Below are positions 1-6,788 of a stretch of 9,905 nucleotides of DNA, piece after piece; within the stretch, counting starts at the first letter, position 1; the number at the start of each line of letters is the position of its first letter. Position numbers and translations under genes: made by a program. The notes below the pieces were generated by a model. The model saw only the letters and a program-made list of their open reading frames with translations. It was not told the origin of the DNA and ran no database searches. The stretch is from Coriobacteriaceae bacterium (GTDB taxonomy: Bacteria > Actinomycetota > Coriobacteriia > Coriobacteriales > QAMH01), in NCBI GenBank assembly GCA_004553405.1, contig SFLO01000032.1, positions 1 to 9,905 of the forward strand, read 5' to 3'.

Positions 1-2
1 AG

Positions 3-1166
3 GGGCTCAACTCCGGCACCAGCGTCTTTCTGGTGGGGGAGGGCTACGGCTCGGCCCTCGCCGGCGCCCTGGCACTGGCCTTTTCGGCCGCGGCGGCCGC
101 GAGCCGCATCGCGGTGGGGCCCGTCATCGACGGCGGGCGCTGCTCTGCCGTGATCATCGGCGGCATCGCCGTCTTGGTCGCGGGGACCTTCATGTCTGCT
201 GTCGTGCAGGGCGTGCCGCTCTTCACCGTCAGCCGCCTGCTGCAGGGGGCCGGCTTCGGCGCCGCCACGACCGCCGCGTCGACGGCTGCAGCCAGCGTGC
301 TGCCCGCCGCCCGCCTGGGCGAGGGCATCGGCTACCACGGCCTGGGCCAGGCGCTCTCCATGAGCATCGGCCCCGCCTTGGCGCTCTACCTCGTGGGCAC
401 AGACCCCGCCACCAACCTCTATGTGGGCCTGTCGCTGGTGGGGGTCGTGGGCCTGGCGATTGCCTTCAACGCGCGCTACGAGCGCACGTGGCGCAAGCTG
501 CCGCCCACCTGCGCCTACCGCCGCAAGATGGAGGCGCTCCAGGAAGACCCCGCAGCTGGCAGCTGTCGGGCCTCCTCCAAGCGCACCCTGCGCGACGCCC
601 TCAACATCCTCGAGCCGCGCGCGCTGCCCGGTGCCATCCCCATGGCCATCCTGTGCCCCACCTTCGGCTTCGGCATCTTCTTCACCGGCCTCTACGGCAC
701 CACCTTGGGCTACGAGCATGCGGGCCTCTTCTACACCGTCAGCGCGGTGAGCATGGTGATCGTGCGCCTGTGCTCCAAGAGCTTCATGGACACGGTGCCC
801 GCCATCAAGACCTACACGGTGGCGGTGGTCTGCGCCCTTGCAGAGAGCGCCATGCTGCTGGCCGCTCCCGCAAGCGAGGCGATCTTCCTGGCCTCCGGTG
901 TGCTCTACGGCCTTGCCCTGGGGATATCGCTGCCCCTCAACCAAAGCGTTGCCGTCAAGAACACCCCGCCGGAGCGCTGGGGTGCCACCAACGCCCTCTT
1001 CCTGCTCACCAACGATGTCGGCATCGGCCTCAGCAGCTTGATCTGGGGCGCCATCAACGACGCCTGGGGCTTCCAGGTGAGCATCATCTGCATCATCGTC
1101 TGCCAGGTGCTGAGCTACATCGCCGCCTGGCTGGTGTACCCCGCCGATGCAAAGCGCTGGAAGTAG
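3..1166 (+). CDS. MFS transporter, 5' end cut by window edge
   Basis: This is a major facilitator superfamily membrane transporter whose substrate I cannot name. The reading frame is open from base 3, so the gene starts before the window; a GTG at 33 is an internal valine, because the residues before it (LNSGTSVFLV) already look like the end of the first membrane helix. The visible 387 residues are a run of hydrophobic helices rich in Ala, Gly and Leu. A motif-A-like loop, GPVIDGGRC, sits at visible residues 39-47 between helices 2 and 3, in a degenerate form without the usual DRxGRR. A long charged loop at about residues 158-205 (RYERTW... to RTLRDALN) separates the two six-helix halves. The gene ends with TAG 45 bases before hemH. 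It could be a drug, metabolite or siderophore exporter; nothing in the sequence decides this. The family call is firm and the function is open. Confidence 0.85.
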   Translation, partial: GLNSGTSVFLVGEGYGSALAGALALAFSAAAAASRIAVGPVIDGGRCSAVIIGGIAVLVAGTFMSAVVQGVPLFTVSRLLQGAGFGAATTAASTAAASVLPAARLGEGIGYHGLGQALSMSIGPALALYLVGTDPATNLYVGLSLVGVVGLAIAFNARYERTWRKLPPTCAYRRKMEALQEDPAAGSCRASSKRTLRDALNILEPRALPGAIPMAILCPTFGFGIFFTGLYGTTLGYEHAGLFYTVSAVSMVIVRLCSKSFMDTVPAIKTYTVAVVCALAESAMLLAAPASEAIFLASGVLYGLALGISLPLNQSVAVKNTPPERWGATNALFLLTNDVGIGLSSLIWGAINDAWGFQVSIICIIVCQVLSYIAAWLVYPADAKRWK

Positions 1167-1199
1167 CGCGCCCGCGCCATAATGCGCCTAGATCATGAG

Positions 1200-1205
1200 A
1201 AAGGG
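1200..1205 (+). promoter_or_regulatory. Ribosome binding site that fixes the hemH start
   Basis: AAAGGG, within GAGAAAGGG at 1197-1205, lies 6 bases before the ATG at 1212. The alternative in-frame ATG at 1182 has no purine-rich sequence before it and would add ten residues that are not typical of the family, so 1212 is preferred. Confidence 0.6.
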
Positions 1206-1211
1206 CCCAGT

Positions 1212-2231
1212 ATGAAGATCGGCGTTGTCTTGATGAACACAGGGACGGCAGACGAGCCCACGGTCCCCGCTATTCGAAGCTACCTGTACGAGTTCTTGAT
1301 GGACCCGGCCATCATCCCCGCGCCCGCGTTCATTCGCAAGCACATCGTCAACCACATTCTCGCCAAGCGCCCGCAAAGCACCCTGCCGCGCTACGAGGAG
1401 TTCTGGACGCCCCAGGGCTCGCCCTTCACCATCGCCTGCGGCAAGCAGGCCCAGCGCCTGGAGGTCGAGCTGAGCGGGCGCCTGCCTGAAGACGTGCGCG
1501 TGGCGGTGGGCCAGCGCTACGGCAACCCCTCTGTGCTCGATGCCCTGCACGAGCTGCGCGTGTGGGGGGCGGACCGCGTCGTGATCCTGCCCGCCTATCC
1601 CCAGCAGGTCAAGGCCTGCACGGGCACCTGCCTCGCCCGTGCGCGCGAGGTGCTGGCATCGATGGCCCAGCGCTACGGCTGGCGCCCCCAGATGGTAGAG
1701 GCGGGCAGCTTCTACCTCAATGACAACTGGCGCCGCGCCGTTGCCCGGCAGGTGGCGCGCAGCTGGGCCTGGCAGCCCGGCTCGAAGCTGGTGGTGAGCT
1801 TCCACTCCACGCTCGTTAAGGACATCGAGGCAGGCGATCCCTACAAGACACAGTGCGAGGAGACAGCGGCCAATCTGGCTAGCGACCTGGGCATTCCGGC
1901 AGGCGACGTGGTCCTGTGCTACCAGAGCCGCTTCGACAACCGCAAATGGCTGCAGCCCCTGGCCCCGGCGGTTCTGGAGAAGCTGGCGGCCCAGGGCGTG
2001 CGCGACGTGGCCGTGGTCTGCCCCGGCTTTGTGGCCGAGAACATGGAGACCGCCCTCGATGTGGGCCGCGACCTGCGCCGCTGCTACATGGAGGTGGCTG
2101 GGCGCGAGGCGAGCTTCACCTACGTGTCCTGCCTCAACTCAGACGCCGGTCTCATCAAGGCGCTCGCAGACACCGTTGTCGAGGCGCTCGAGGCGGCACC
2201 GGGGCTGCCTGAAGCAGCGGGGGAGGAATAG
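1212..2231 (+). CDS. hemH: Ferrochelatase family protein (HemH-like)
   Basis: This is a predicted cytoplasmic metal chelatase of the ferrochelatase family, which inserts ferrous iron into a porphyrin at the end of haem synthesis. At 339 residues it has normal family length. It opens with MKIGVVLMNTGTADEP, the family start pattern. Recognisable blocks are QGSPF (68-72), PAYPQQ (127-132), SFHS with the candidate catalytic His198, GDPYKTQCEET (208-218), YQSRF (237-241) and CPGFVAENMETALD (270-283) with the candidate catalytic Glu279. The YQSRF and CPGF blocks resemble the E. coli-type protoporphyrin ferrochelatase more than the Bacillus/actinobacterial coproporphyrin enzyme. That is a reading from memory of the families, not an alignment. 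It is followed after 3 bases by nikR, so a role in loading a metal other than iron is possible but unproven. No other haem gene is in the window. Confidence 0.85.
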   Translation: MKIGVVLMNTGTADEPTVPAIRSYLYEFLMDPAIIPAPAFIRKHIVNHILAKRPQSTLPRYEEFWTPQGSPFTIACGKQAQRLEVELSGRLPEDVRVAVGQRYGNPSVLDALHELRVWGADRVVILPAYPQQVKACTGTCLARAREVLASMAQRYGWRPQMVEAGSFYLNDNWRRAVARQVARSWAWQPGSKLVVSFHSTLVKDIEAGDPYKTQCEETAANLASDLGIPAGDVVLCYQSRFDNRKWLQPLAPAVLEKLAAQGVRDVAVVCPGFVAENMETALDVGRDLRRCYMEVAGREASFTYVSCLNSDAGLIKALADTVVEALEAAPGLPEAAGEE

Positions 2232-2234
2232 GAG

Positions 2235-2723
2235 ATGAGCAGCGAGCTCGCACGCGTCACCGTCGCCATGCCGGCAGACCTGCTGGCACAGCTTGACCGC
2301 TACACCCAGCGCCGCGGGACGGCCACCAACCGTTCCGAGGCCGTGCGCGACTTGGTGCGCGCCGCCCTCGTGCGCGAGACCACCGAAGAGCCGGGCGCCT
2401 ATGTCTTCGCCACCCTCACCATGGTGTTCGACCACCACGCCACAGACCTGCGCGACAAGCTCGACTCCATCCAGCATGCCCACGTCGACGCCATCGTCAG
2501 CAGCACGCACGTGCACGTAGACGAGCACAACTGCCTCGAGGTCATCATCATGAAGGGCCGCAGCGAGCAGGTGCGCAGCATCGCAGACGCGCTGCTGGGC
2601 ACCAAGGGCGTGCTCAACGGCGACCTGGTGGTCACCACCGTGGGGGCGGAGCATGAGCACCCTTGCGAGCACCACCACCCCCACACTCATACGCACGCAG
2701 ACGGCACCACCCACACGCACTAG
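2235..2723 (+). CDS. nikR: Nickel-responsive regulator NikR with histidine-rich tail
   Basis: This is a ribbon-helix-helix transcription factor of the NikR family, which represses nickel uptake genes when nickel is bound. Residues 7-48 (RVTVAMPADLLAQLD, then NRSEAVRDLVR) form the DNA-binding domain. Residues 56-136 form the ACT-like nickel domain. The high-affinity nickel ligands are all present: His81, His92, His94 and Cys100, matching the spacing of E. coli His76, His87, His89 and Cys95. The protein is 162 residues, longer than the usual 130-150, because of a tail at about 139-162 in which ten of 24 residues are histidine (for example HHHPHTHTH). The start at 2235 sits behind GGAGG/GGAG purine runs (2222-2234) and 3 bases after hemH, so the two are probably co-transcribed. 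The target operator is not obvious in the window. Confidence 0.92.
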   Translation: MSSELARVTVAMPADLLAQLDRYTQRRGTATNRSEAVRDLVRAALVRETTEEPGAYVFATLTMVFDHHATDLRDKLDSIQHAHVDAIVSSTHVHVDEHNCLEVIIMKGRSEQVRSIADALLGTKGVLNGDLVVTTVGAEHEHPCEHHHPHTHTHADGTTHTH

Positions 2724-2738
2724 CGCTGCTGGGTGAGC

Positions 2739-3491
2739 ATGCGGTACTGCTTTCTGGACAACCTGAGGGGACTTGTCTTCATCAGCATGGCGCTGTTCCA
2801 CACCATGTGGGACCTCACGGCGCTCTTCGGCTGGGATGCCCCCTGGTTTTCCGGCATGCCCGGCTATGTGTGGCAGCAGAGCATCCTGTACTCCTTCGTG
2901 CTGATCAGCGGTTTTTGCTGGGGCCTGGGGCGCCGCCAGCTGCGCCGCGGCCTGGAGGTCTTCGGATGCGGCCTGCTGGTGACGGCTGTGACGGCGCTCG
3001 CCATGCCGCAGGAGGCCGTCTACTTCGGGGTGCTGAGCTTCATGGGGGCGGCGATGATCGTCCTCGTGCCCTTCAAGGGGCTGCTGGCCAAGGCACCGGC
3101 ATGGGCGGGCCTGCTGCTGAGCGCGGCGCTCTTCCTGCTTGCGCGCGACATCCCGCGCGGCGCCTTGGGCTTCGAGGGCCTCGACATCTGCTCACTGCCC
3201 AGCGCCCTCTACACCAACTGGGCCACCACGGCGCTGGGCTTCCAGATGCCCGGCTTTGCGAGCACGGACTACGTCCCCTTCCTGCCGTGGATCTTCTTAT
3301 ACCTGGCGGGCTACTTCCTGTGGCGCCTGTGCCCGCGCGACGGGTCCGGCTGCTTGCGCCTGCCGCGCCAAAAGGCGTGGCCGGTGGCGGCCTTCGTGGG
3401 GCGCAACTGCCTGCCCTTCTACCTCGTGCACCAGCCCGTCATCTACGGGGTGCTCAGCCTGGTGGCGCTGCTGGTGGGGGCGCTAGGCTAG
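2739..3491 (+). CDS. DUF1624/HGSNAT-like integral membrane protein
   Basis: This is a polytopic membrane protein of the family annotated as DUF1624 or heparan-alpha-glucosaminide N-acetyltransferase catalytic domain, related in layout to the acyltransferase-3 proteins. Family members are suspected of moving acyl groups across the membrane, but the bacterial substrate is generally unknown. Visible marks are the opening LDNLRGL (6-12) followed by a helix containing His21 (MALFHTMWDL), and the closing GRNCLPFYLVHQP (221-233) with His231. About seven to nine hydrophobic helices fill the 250 residues. The ATG at 2739 is preferred because homologues start a few residues before the LDxxRG motif; a GTG at 2733 would add two residues. 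Neither has a good ribosome binding site, although the gene starts 15 bases after nikR and may be translated by coupling. The link to metal metabolism is only positional. Confidence 0.75.
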   Translation: MRYCFLDNLRGLVFISMALFHTMWDLTALFGWDAPWFSGMPGYVWQQSILYSFVLISGFCWGLGRRQLRRGLEVFGCGLLVTAVTALAMPQEAVYFGVLSFMGAAMIVLVPFKGLLAKAPAWAGLLLSAALFLLARDIPRGALGFEGLDICSLPSALYTNWATTALGFQMPGFASTDYVPFLPWIFLYLAGYFLWRLCPRDGSGCLRLPRQKAWPVAAFVGRNCLPFYLVHQPVIYGVLSLVALLVGALG

Positions 3492-3518
3492 CTGCCGGGT
3501 GCCGCGCCTGTCTTTTTT
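3478..3518 (+). terminator. Possible weak terminator after the nikR cluster
   Basis: GGGCGC at 3478-3483 can pair with GCGCCT at 3504-3509 (one G-U pair), and a run of six T follows at 3513-3518. The loop is long (20 bases) and the stem begins inside the coding sequence, so this is a weak candidate. It is the only T-run of this kind between the two operons. Confidence 0.3.
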
Positions 3519-3588
3519 CGCGCCGGAGCCGGCTTGTCCACATGCTTTCAACAGGGCTTGCCGCAGGGTAGACGTGCCTGTGAGCAGG

Positions 3589-3759
3589 GGATTTCGGTTG
3601 CAGGCGGTTGGAAATCCAAATTCTGTTCTGTGCAGATTCGGTTTTGCGGATAGGTTTCGAGGGTAGTCTGCTCGGTTCGAGTGGGTGTACAAACGCCTCC
3701 CCACCGGCCATCGGGGCCGGTGCCGATCAGCCCCGGCGGCGCATGCCTGCGCCGCCGGG
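3589..3759 (+). promoter_or_regulatory. Structured leader before the tad operon
   Basis: The 287 bases between the stop at 3491 and cpaB contain no convincing gene. From 3589 on they are dense in inverted repeats. GGATTTC 3589-3595 pairs with GAAATCC 3611-3617. GCAGATT 3632-3638 pairs with AGTCTGC 3665-3671, with one G-T wobble. ACCGGCC 3703-3709 pairs with GGCCGGT 3715-3721. A 12-base-pair stem, 3732-3743 with 3748-3759, has the four-base loop TGCC and ends five bases before the cpaB ribosome binding site. The stretch 3600-3660 is AT-richer than its surroundings and is where a promoter would be expected, but I see no good -35/-10 pair. The arrangement suggests an RNA element controlling pilus synthesis. 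I cannot match it to a known riboswitch class with confidence. Confidence 0.4.
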
Positions 3760-3763
3760 AAAC

Positions 3764-3770
3764 AAGGAGG
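3764..3770 (+). promoter_or_regulatory. Strong ribosome binding site of cpaB
   Basis: AAGGAGG lies 8 bases before the ATG at 3779. This selects 3779 over the upstream in-frame ATG at 3608, whose extra 57 residues translate the hairpin region and are not protein-like. Confidence 0.8.
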
Positions 3771-3778
3771 CACAGCCC

Positions 3779-4450
3779 ATGCTCCGTCTTGGCTCCCAGC
3801 AAAGGCAGCTCGCTGTTGGCGCTGCATGCGCCGCAGTGGCCGTTGCGGCGGTCTTCGCCTACACGGCTACGGTGAGCAGCGAGGCTGCCACCAAGCGCCA
3901 GGCCGCCATCGACCGCTACGGGGGCGAGCAGGCCCAGGTGATGGTCGCCACCCAGGACATCGGGGCCGGCACGCCCCTGGGCACCTCCAACGTGATGCAG
4001 ATGAGCTGGCTTACAGACCTGCTCCCACGCGCAGAGGTCGCCGAAGAGCTCGACGAGCTGTTCGGCCTGGTTGCAGAGCAAGACATCAAGGAAGGCGAGC
4101 CCATCGTCATGGACCGCGTGGGAGACGGCAGCTCGCGCATCAGCGTCCCTGCGGGGCTCGAGGCCGTGAGCGTTGCCTCAGATGATGTCTTGGCGGTGGG
4201 CGGCAGCGTCCAGGAGGGCTCCTTCGTCGACGTCTACGTCGAGACGGGAGAGGGGCGCATCGCCTTACTCGGCAAGAAGATCCTCGTGCTCGAGACAAGC
4301 GCCGCCGTCGACCAGGGCAGCTCCGCCGCCATCGCCTGGGTGACGCTGGCCGTCACACCAGAAAGCGTGAGCGAGCTGCTCTCTGCAAGCTGCAAGGGGA
4401 CCATCCACCTGGTCTTGCCCGGCGGGCAGGCCGCACCAGAGGAGGCATGA
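3779..4450 (+). CDS. cpaB: CpaB/RcpC-like Flp pilus assembly protein (SAF domain)
   Basis: This is the first gene of the Tad/Flp pilus operon. CpaB/RcpC proteins are membrane-anchored, extracytoplasmic assembly factors. The 223-residue product has one N-terminal membrane helix at about residues 10-32. An SAF-like fold follows: VMVATQDIGAGTPLG (54-68), then VAEQDIKEGEPIVMDRV (98-114). Next comes the CpaB C-terminal region, with SVPAGLEAVSV (122-132) and the sheet-forming QEGSFVDVYVETGEG (145-159). Gram-negative CpaB works near the secretin; no secretin gene is visible here, so in this presumed Gram-positive host it probably acts at the outer face of the membrane or in the wall. The start is fixed by the AAGGAGG at 3764. 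Its 3' end is closely linked to cpaE, whose ribosome binding site lies inside cpaB. Family assignment is by motif and by the operon around it. Confidence 0.85.
   Translation: MLRLGSQQRQLAVGAACAAVAVAAVFAYTATVSSEAATKRQAAIDRYGGEQAQVMVATQDIGAGTPLGTSNVMQMSWLTDLLPRAEVAEELDELFGLVAEQDIKEGEPIVMDRVGDGSSRISVPAGLEAVSVASDDVLAVGGSVQEGSFVDVYVETGEGRIALLGKKILVLETSAAVDQGSSAAIAWVTLAVTPESVSELLSASCKGTIHLVLPGGQAAPEEA
4440..4445 (+). promoter_or_regulatory. Ribosome binding site that decides the cpaE start
   Basis: AGGAGG lies inside the last codons of cpaB. It is only one base from the ATG at 4447 (which overlaps the cpaB stop as ATGA) but seven bases from the in-frame ATG at 4453. Spacing favours 4453, which would shorten CpaE by two residues. 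Confidence 0.6.
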
Positions 4451-4452
4451 TC

Positions 4453-5460
4453 ATGCTGGACATGCAGAAGGCCCAGGACTACTACGGCTTTGCTGGGGGG
4501 TGGAGGCCCCAGCGCGTCGGAGGCGAGCCGGAAGAGGCTGCACCGGGCCCGGGGCGGAATGATTCTCAGCTGCAGGCTGGGGGCGACCCCCAGCTGGCGT
4601 GCCGGGCGTCTTCAGAGCACCTCGAGGAGCTGCTCGAGGAACCATCGCACCTGGGTGGCGAGGAGGACCCCTGGCTGGCGCAGGCATCGAGGGAGGAAGC
4701 AACCCGCGCCGAATCCCTGGCACCGCTCATCGCCGTGGTGGGCGGCAGCGGGGGTGTGGGCCGCAGCAGCGTCGCCGTGCTCTGCGCGGCGCTTGCGGCG
4801 TCCCAGGGCATAGACACCGCGCTCATCGAGGGAGACCTCCAGTTCGGCGACTACGGCTTTTGGTTCGGGCTCGATGACAATCTGCCCAACCTGGGAGACC
4901 CGCGCGCGTGCACCCCGGTGGAGTGCGCCCCCGGCTTCTCCCTCTACAAGGCGCCCCTCTTCCCCGAGGTGGCCGAAGAGGTCGAGGACCTCCTGGCCGA
5001 GGAAGTGCCGCGCATGCGGCGCGGCCGGGAGCTCGTCATCGCAGACACCGGCGGCATGTGGTCGGGATACACGGCGAGCCTCCTGCTGCAGTGTGACCTC
5101 TACCTCATGGTGGTCGACCAGCGGCCCTCCTCCGTCGCCTCTGCCCTCAAGGCATGCGAGCTTTGCCACAGGCTCAAGGTGCCCCGCACGCGCATGGTGG
5201 TCGTCTTCAACCGCTGGAGCTCGAAGGCGGCGCTCAGCGCCCGCGAGGTAGGGCGCGCTCTCGACGCCACCCATGTCTGTTGCATCCAGGACTCCAAGGA
5301 GCCCCTCGACGAGCTGCTGCGCTGCGGCGGCATCGAGGAGCTCCTCTCAAGCGACAACCCCGCGGTCAACGGTGCGCGCGAGCTGCTGCGCCAGGCCCTG
5401 CCGCGGGTGGGCTGCAGCTTCGAGTCTGCAGACGCCAGGCGAAAGGGGGTGTTCAAATGA
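4453..5460 (+). CDS. cpaE: CpaE/TadZ-like pilus localisation ATPase with degenerate Walker A
   Basis: This is a MinD/ParA-type P-loop protein of the CpaE/TadZ family, which places the Tad secretion machine at a site in the cell. Of 335 residues, the first 90 or so are acidic, rich in Gly, Pro, Gln and Glu, and look disordered; I see no clear receiver fold there. The ATPase-like domain begins at about residue 90. Its P-loop reads GGSGGVGRSS (97-106). Set against the usual KGGxGKT/S, the signature lysine is replaced by Ser and the P-loop lysine by Arg. IEGDLQFGD (125-133) matches the post-Walker switch and IADTGG (196-201) the Walker B region. A VVDQRPSSV stretch (220-228) matches the usual ParA-like strand. 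The gene ends in ATGA, overlapping cpaF by four bases. The degenerate P-loop suggests weak or absent ATP hydrolysis, as reported for some TadZ proteins. Family call good, activity uncertain. Confidence 0.85.
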   Translation: MLDMQKAQDYYGFAGGWRPQRVGGEPEEAAPGPGRNDSQLQAGGDPQLACRASSEHLEELLEEPSHLGGEEDPWLAQASREEATRAESLAPLIAVVGGSGGVGRSSVAVLCAALAASQGIDTALIEGDLQFGDYGFWFGLDDNLPNLGDPRACTPVECAPGFSLYKAPLFPEVAEEVEDLLAEEVPRMRRGRELVIADTGGMWSGYTASLLLQCDLYLMVVDQRPSSVASALKACELCHRLKVPRTRMVVVFNRWSSKAALSAREVGRALDATHVCCIQDSKEPLDELLRCGGIEELLSSDNPAVNGARELLRQALPRVGCSFESADARRKGVFK

Positions 5461-6788
5461 GGCTGGGAGACTACCTGCAGGCAGACCAGCCGGCTGTCGA
5501 GCCCCAAGAAGAGGCGGCCGAGCTCTCCGTGAGCGTGCAGGCAAAGGAGAGGCTTCGCCAGCTGCTCTACCAGGAGACCTCGAGCCAGCGCCTGGCCCAG
5601 CTCGCCGCGCTCGACAGGGAGCATGCCTCGCGCGAGATCGGGGCGCTCATCCAGCAGCTCATGGCGGCGGGGGACTTCCGCCAGCTGGGGCCTGCCCAGC
5701 GCCAGCGCCTGTGCGACGAGCTGGTGGACATGATCGTGGGGCTGGGGCCCTTGGAGCCGCTGCTGGCAGACGACTCCGTCACAGAGATCATGGTCAACGG
5801 GCCCGGCAGCGTCTTCTTCGAGCGCGACGGCGCCCTGCACCCCGCCCGGGAGTGCTTCGACAGCGAGGAGCAGCTGCGCCTGGTGGTCGACAGGGTGGTC
5901 TCTCCCCTCGGCCGCAGGGTCGACGAGCAGCAGCCCATCGTCAACGCGCGCCTCCCCCAGGGCCACCGCGTCAACGTGGTGATCCCGCCTGTTTCGCTTG
6001 TGGGCACCGCCCTCACCATTCGCAAGTTCCGCAGCAGCTCGTTTTCCCTCGAAGAGCTCGTACAGATGGGAAGCATGACAGAGCCCATGGCACAGCTGTT
6101 GGCCTGGGCGGTGCGCTCGCGCAAGAACATCGCCGTGTGCGGCGGCACGGGTGGGGGCAAGACCACCCTGCTCAACGCCCTGAGTAGCCAGATCCCCGCT
6201 GGGGAGCGCGTGGTGACCATCGAGGACGCGGCAGAGTTGAGGTTCGACACCCATCCCCACGTGGTGAGGCTCGAGGCCCGCATGGCAAACGCAGAGGGCA
6301 GGGGAGAGGTGAGCATCCGCGACCTGGTCGTGAACGCCCTGAGGATGAGGCCCGACCGCATCATCGTGGGGGAATGCCGCAGCGCCGAGGCCCTCGACAT
6401 GCTCCAGGCGATGTGCACCGGTCACGATGGCAGTCTCACCTCGCTGCATGCCGGCTCCCCCGAAGAGGCGGTGAGCCGCCTGGTGATGATGGTGCGCTAC
6501 GGCATGGACCTGCCGGCAGAGCTCATACGCGAGCAGATCTTCTCGGCGGTGGACGTCTTCGTGCAGCAGGACCGCGGCAGCGACGGCCAGCGCAGGGTGA
6601 CCCAGATCGCCGTGAGATCTGGCGCGCTTGACGGGGGCTTCCCCTACCGGGCAGCCGTGAGCTGGCAGCGGCAGGAGGGGGACTACCGCTGGGAGCTCGC
6701 GCCCGCATGGGTGGATGCGCTCCCCCTAGACGGAGTGGCAAGCGAGGAGGAGGTCTGCGCATGGAAGCAGCAGCTGCAGCTGCCCTGA
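5457..6788 (+). CDS. cpaF: CpaF/TadA-type pilus assembly ATPase
   Basis: This is the secretion ATPase (GspE/VirB11 superfamily) that powers Flp pilus assembly from the cytoplasmic face. It is 443 residues, a normal length. After a variable N-terminus, the N-domain contains DMIVGLGPLEPLLADDSVTE (91-110) and IMVNGP (111-116), which are typical of CpaF. The catalytic domain has Walker A GGTGGGKTT (229-237), an Asp box TIEDAAEL (254-261), Walker B RIIVGECR (301-308) and a His box TSLHAGS (328-334). All key residues are present, so it should be active. The ATG at 5457 overlaps the cpaE stop (ATGA) and is preceded by the purine run AAAGGGGG at about 5442-5449. Its last 28 bases overlap the tadB start. 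Together with TadB and TadC it forms the assembly engine. This is the most secure call in the operon. Confidence 0.96.
   Translation: MRLGDYLQADQPAVEPQEEAAELSVSVQAKERLRQLLYQETSSQRLAQLAALDREHASREIGALIQQLMAAGDFRQLGPAQRQRLCDELVDMIVGLGPLEPLLADDSVTEIMVNGPGSVFFERDGALHPARECFDSEEQLRLVVDRVVSPLGRRVDEQQPIVNARLPQGHRVNVVIPPVSLVGTALTIRKFRSSSFSLEELVQMGSMTEPMAQLLAWAVRSRKNIAVCGGTGGGKTTLLNALSSQIPAGERVVTIEDAAELRFDTHPHVVRLEARMANAEGRGEVSIRDLVVNALRMRPDRIIVGECRSAEALDMLQAMCTGHDGSLTSLHAGSPEEAVSRLVMMVRYGMDLPAELIREQIFSAVDVFVQQDRGSDGQRRVTQIAVRSGALDGGFPYRAAVSWQRQEGDYRWELAPAWVDALPLDGVASEEEVCAWKQQLQLP
6744..6753 (+). promoter_or_regulatory. Ribosome binding site of tadB inside cpaF
   Basis: GAGGAGGAGG lies 7 bases before the ATG at 6761, within the last codons of cpaF. 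It selects 6761 over the earlier in-frame start at 6707, which would add 18 Gly/Arg-rich residues that are not family-like. Confidence 0.75.

Noticed and set aside
1178..1183. CATAAT as a -10 promoter element before hemH
   Set aside because: No acceptable -35 element at the right distance; chance match in a short gap.
3522..3533. Inverted repeat GCCGG-AG-CCGGC after the nikR cluster
   Set aside because: Two-base loop and no T-run after it on either strand; not a credible terminator by itself.
3534..3542. TTGTCCACA, one base from a DnaA box
   Set aside because: A single near-match, with no further boxes, no AT-rich unwinding region and no dnaA/dnaN genes nearby.
3661..3759. Possible c-di-GMP-I (GEMM) riboswitch before cpaB
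   Set aside because: Some blocks look similar in order, but the conserved core around the GCAAAG segment is not clearly present and I cannot run a covariance model. It is listed only as a structured leader.
3608..3778. N-terminal extension of CpaB from an ATG at 3608
   Set aside because: The 57 extra residues translate the hairpin-rich leader, and a strong ribosome binding site sits at 3764 before the ATG at 3779.
5100..6449. Long minus-strand open frame opposite cpaE and cpaF
   Set aside because: Fully antisense to well-supported genes; high GC content produces such open frames and the product is His/Arg-rich without motifs.
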